Source: Desulfococcus sp. (lineage in GTDB: Bacteria > Desulfobacterota > Desulfobacteria > Desulfobacterales > Desulfosalsimonadaceae). Taken from it: a stretch of DNA of 5,611 nucleotides. A model generated the notes under the pieces. That model saw only the letters and a program-made list of their open reading frames with translations. It ran no database searches and was not told the DNA's origin. The stretch lies in the NCBI GenBank assembly GCA_024641805.1, contig JAHECJ010000180.1, forward strand, positions 1 to 5,611, in the 5' to 3' direction. Shown here in pieces: positions 3,967 to 5,611 of the stretch (within the stretch, counting starts at the first letter, position 1; each line of letters starts with the position of its first letter). A program made the position numbers and the translations under genes.

Positions 3967-5577
3967 ATGGTTGCGTTTCACTATCAGCCCATGTTTCAGG
4001 TGGGAAAGGATATGACCGGTTATGAATGTCTGACCACCGGCCATGTGACGGTGGGTTCATTTGATGGAAAGGATATTATCAGCGTCGGGGCCGAAGGCCT
4101 GACCCTGCTGGCGGAAAAAGCTTTTCAGAATGTGGCCCATCTTTACCGGACTTCCCACCTGGAACAGTTGGCAAAGATCCTGGAAGACAGTCAAAGCTCG
4201 GAGAATGACCGGTACGTGGCACTGGAAATGCTGAAAAATGCGGTGATCGCATCGGATTTTGTTTTTCCCATGTGCCAGGACACCGGCACCGCGATTGTGA
4301 TGGGTAAAAAGGGACAGCAGATCTGGACCGGTTTTTCAGATGAGGAAGCGCTGTCCAGAGGTGTCTTTAATGCATACACCCGCAACAACCTGCGCTATTC
4401 CCAGATGGCGCCGCTCTCCATGTATGAAGAGAAAAATACCGGATGCAATTTGCCGGCCCAGGTGGAGATTTATGCAACACCCGGAGATGAATACACATTT
4501 CTTTTTATTGCCAAAGGCGGCGGGTCGGCCAATAAAACCTATTTATATCAGGAAACCAAGGCGATATTGAATCCGAAAACACTGACCGCTTTTTTAACTC
4601 AGAAGATGAAATCGTTAGGGACCGCCGCCTGTCCGCCGTATCACCTGGCGGTCGTGGTGGGCGGTACCTCCGCGGAAATGAATTTAAAAACCGTTAAGCT
4701 GGCATCCGCCGGATACCTGGACCATCTTCCCCTGAAGGGCAATGAAGCCGGGCAGGCATTCAGGGATATCGCGCTTGAAAAAGAATTGCTGGGCATTTCA
4801 CAAACCCTCGGCATCGGTGCGCAGTTCGGCGGAAAATATTTTTGTCATGATGTCCGGGTTGTCCGGCTGCCGAGGCATGGCGCATCATGCCCCGTTGGAA
4901 TCGGCGTGAGCTGCAGCGCGGACCGGAATATTAAGGGAAAAATCAATCGGGAAGGTATTTTTCTGGAGCAGCTGGACAGGGACCCGGCCCGCTTTCTGCC
5001 GGTTTCTCAGGCCGGGGACTCCGCCGCGGTGAAAATAAACCTGAACCAGTCAATGAATGCCATCCGCGGAGAATTGAGCAAATATCCGGTGGCCACCCGG
5101 CTGCTCCTTTCCGGAAAGATGATCGTTGCGAGGGACATCGCCCATGCGAAAATTTTTGACAGACTGGATAAAGAGGGTTCTGTGCCGCAATACCTGAAAG
5201 ACCATATTGTTTATTACGCAGGCCCGGCCAAGACCCCGGAAGGCTTCCCTTCCGGATCATTCGGTCCGACCACTGCCGGGCGCATGGATCCCTATGTTCC
5301 GGAATTCCAGAAACACGGCGGGTCCATGGTCATGCTGGCCAAGGGGAACCGGACCCGGCAGGTGACGGATTCCTGTAAAACGAATGGCGGTTTCTATCTC
5401 GGGTCCATCGGCGGACCAGCGGCCCGGCTGGGCAAGGAATGCATTACCCATGTGGAAGTTCTCGAATATCCGGAACTGGGCATGGAGGCCGTTTTTATGA
5501 TCACTGTCAAGGATTTTCCGGCATTTATTATTGTCGATGATAAGGGGAATGATTTTTTTGACGGGCTATTAAGCTGA
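3967..5577 (+). CDS. fumA: Class I fumarate hydratase, FumA/FumB type (536 aa)
   Basis: It interconverts fumarate and malate with an oxygen-sensitive 4Fe-4S cluster in the cytoplasm. Resemblance to E. coli FumA/FumB runs the whole length, from the N-terminal FHYQ segment to VDDKGNDFF at the end, in one fused chain (alpha-type then beta-type domain) of nearly the family length (about 548). The cluster ligands are C103 (PMCQDTGT), C222 (AACPPYH) and C316 (VSCSADR). Their spacings of 119 and 94 equal those of the characterised class I enzymes. Likely catalytic residues include D105, H304 (LPRHGASCP) and the beta-domain motifs GPTTAGRMD (433-441) and AKGNR (458-462). An extra cysteine, C160, lies in NTGCNLPAQ, where E. 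coli FumA has Thr as I recall it. AGGAG (3956-3960) six bases before the ATG fixes the start. The gene begins 17 bases after thiC, so the two are almost surely cotranscribed, although fumarase has no known step in thiamine synthesis. The symbol follows homology only; a tartrate or mesaconate preference cannot be excluded from sequence. No terminator is visible in the 34 bases left downstream. Confidence 0.95.
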   Translation: MVAFHYQPMFQVGKDMTGYECLTTGHVTVGSFDGKDIISVGAEGLTLLAEKAFQNVAHLYRTSHLEQLAKILEDSQSSENDRYVALEMLKNAVIASDFVFPMCQDTGTAIVMGKKGQQIWTGFSDEEALSRGVFNAYTRNNLRYSQMAPLSMYEEKNTGCNLPAQVEIYATPGDEYTFLFIAKGGGSANKTYLYQETKAILNPKTLTAFLTQKMKSLGTAACPPYHLAVVVGGTSAEMNLKTVKLASAGYLDHLPLKGNEAGQAFRDIALEKELLGISQTLGIGAQFGGKYFCHDVRVVRLPRHGASCPVGIGVSCSADRNIKGKINREGIFLEQLDRDPARFLPVSQAGDSAAVKINLNQSMNAIRGELSKYPVATRLLLSGKMIVARDIAHAKIFDRLDKEGSVPQYLKDHIVYYAGPAKTPEGFPSGSFGPTTAGRMDPYVPEFQKHGGSMVMLAKGNRTRQVTDSCKTNGGFYLGSIGGPAARLGKECITHVEVLEYPELGMEAVFMITVKDFPAFIIVDDKGNDFFDGLLS

Positions 5578-5611
5578 TACGGTCAGGCTTGAAGAAGTTA
5601 GAGAAAATTTT

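Noticed and set aside
3176..4044. Long antisense open frames opposite thiC and the start of the fumarase.
   Set aside because: The sense strand encodes strongly conserved proteins; the antisense products lack any recognisable domain and are shadows of codon bias.

Overview
The window suggests an anaerobic, probably sulfide-exposed bacterium. A Desulfobacterota (deltaproteobacterial) origin is my best guess, not a proof. The hints are a His-type (non-suicide) Thi4 thiazole synthase, a short ThiC of the kind common in anaerobes, an oxygen-sensitive 4Fe-4S class I fumarase, and a PilZ protein. Overall composition is moderate GC, with AT-rich intergenic regions.

Layout. (1) 71-595, +: a small secreted protein of unknown function. 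(2) About 595-717: a compact element with 19-bp near-perfect terminal inverted repeats, lying in the convergent gap. It looks like a MITE- or REP-type dispersed repeat. (3) 800-1219, -: a PilZ-domain protein, probable c-di-GMP receptor, with a near-consensus sigma-70-type promoter upstream on the minus strand. (4) 1220-1680: a 461-base divergent control region. It holds the pilZ promoter, a possible forward promoter, a complete TPP (THI-box) riboswitch aptamer and an intrinsic terminator with a clear competing antiterminator. (5) 1681-2454, +: thi4. (6) 2455-2659: a 205-base gap with a weak terminator candidate, a TATAAT box under an inverted repeat, and a small GC hairpin. (7) 2660-3949, +: thiC. 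(8) 3967-5577, +: a full-length FumA/FumB-type class I fumarase, 17 bases after thiC.

How the genes work together. Thi4 makes the thiazole half of thiamine from NAD, glycine and sulfide. ThiC makes the pyrimidine half (HMP-P) from aminoimidazole ribotide. The TPP riboswitch ahead of thi4 should shut the unit off when thiamine pyrophosphate is plentiful. The long thi4-thiC gap means thiC and the fumarase may also have their own promoter. The fumarase has no known role in thiamine synthesis, so its tight linkage to thiC is the odd part of the cluster. Thi4, ThiC and the fumarase are all iron or iron-sulfur enzymes.

I found no convincing wholly new system. The items most worth a second look are the inverted-repeat element, the explicit riboswitch switching architecture, the His-type Thi4, and the thiC-fumarase pairing.
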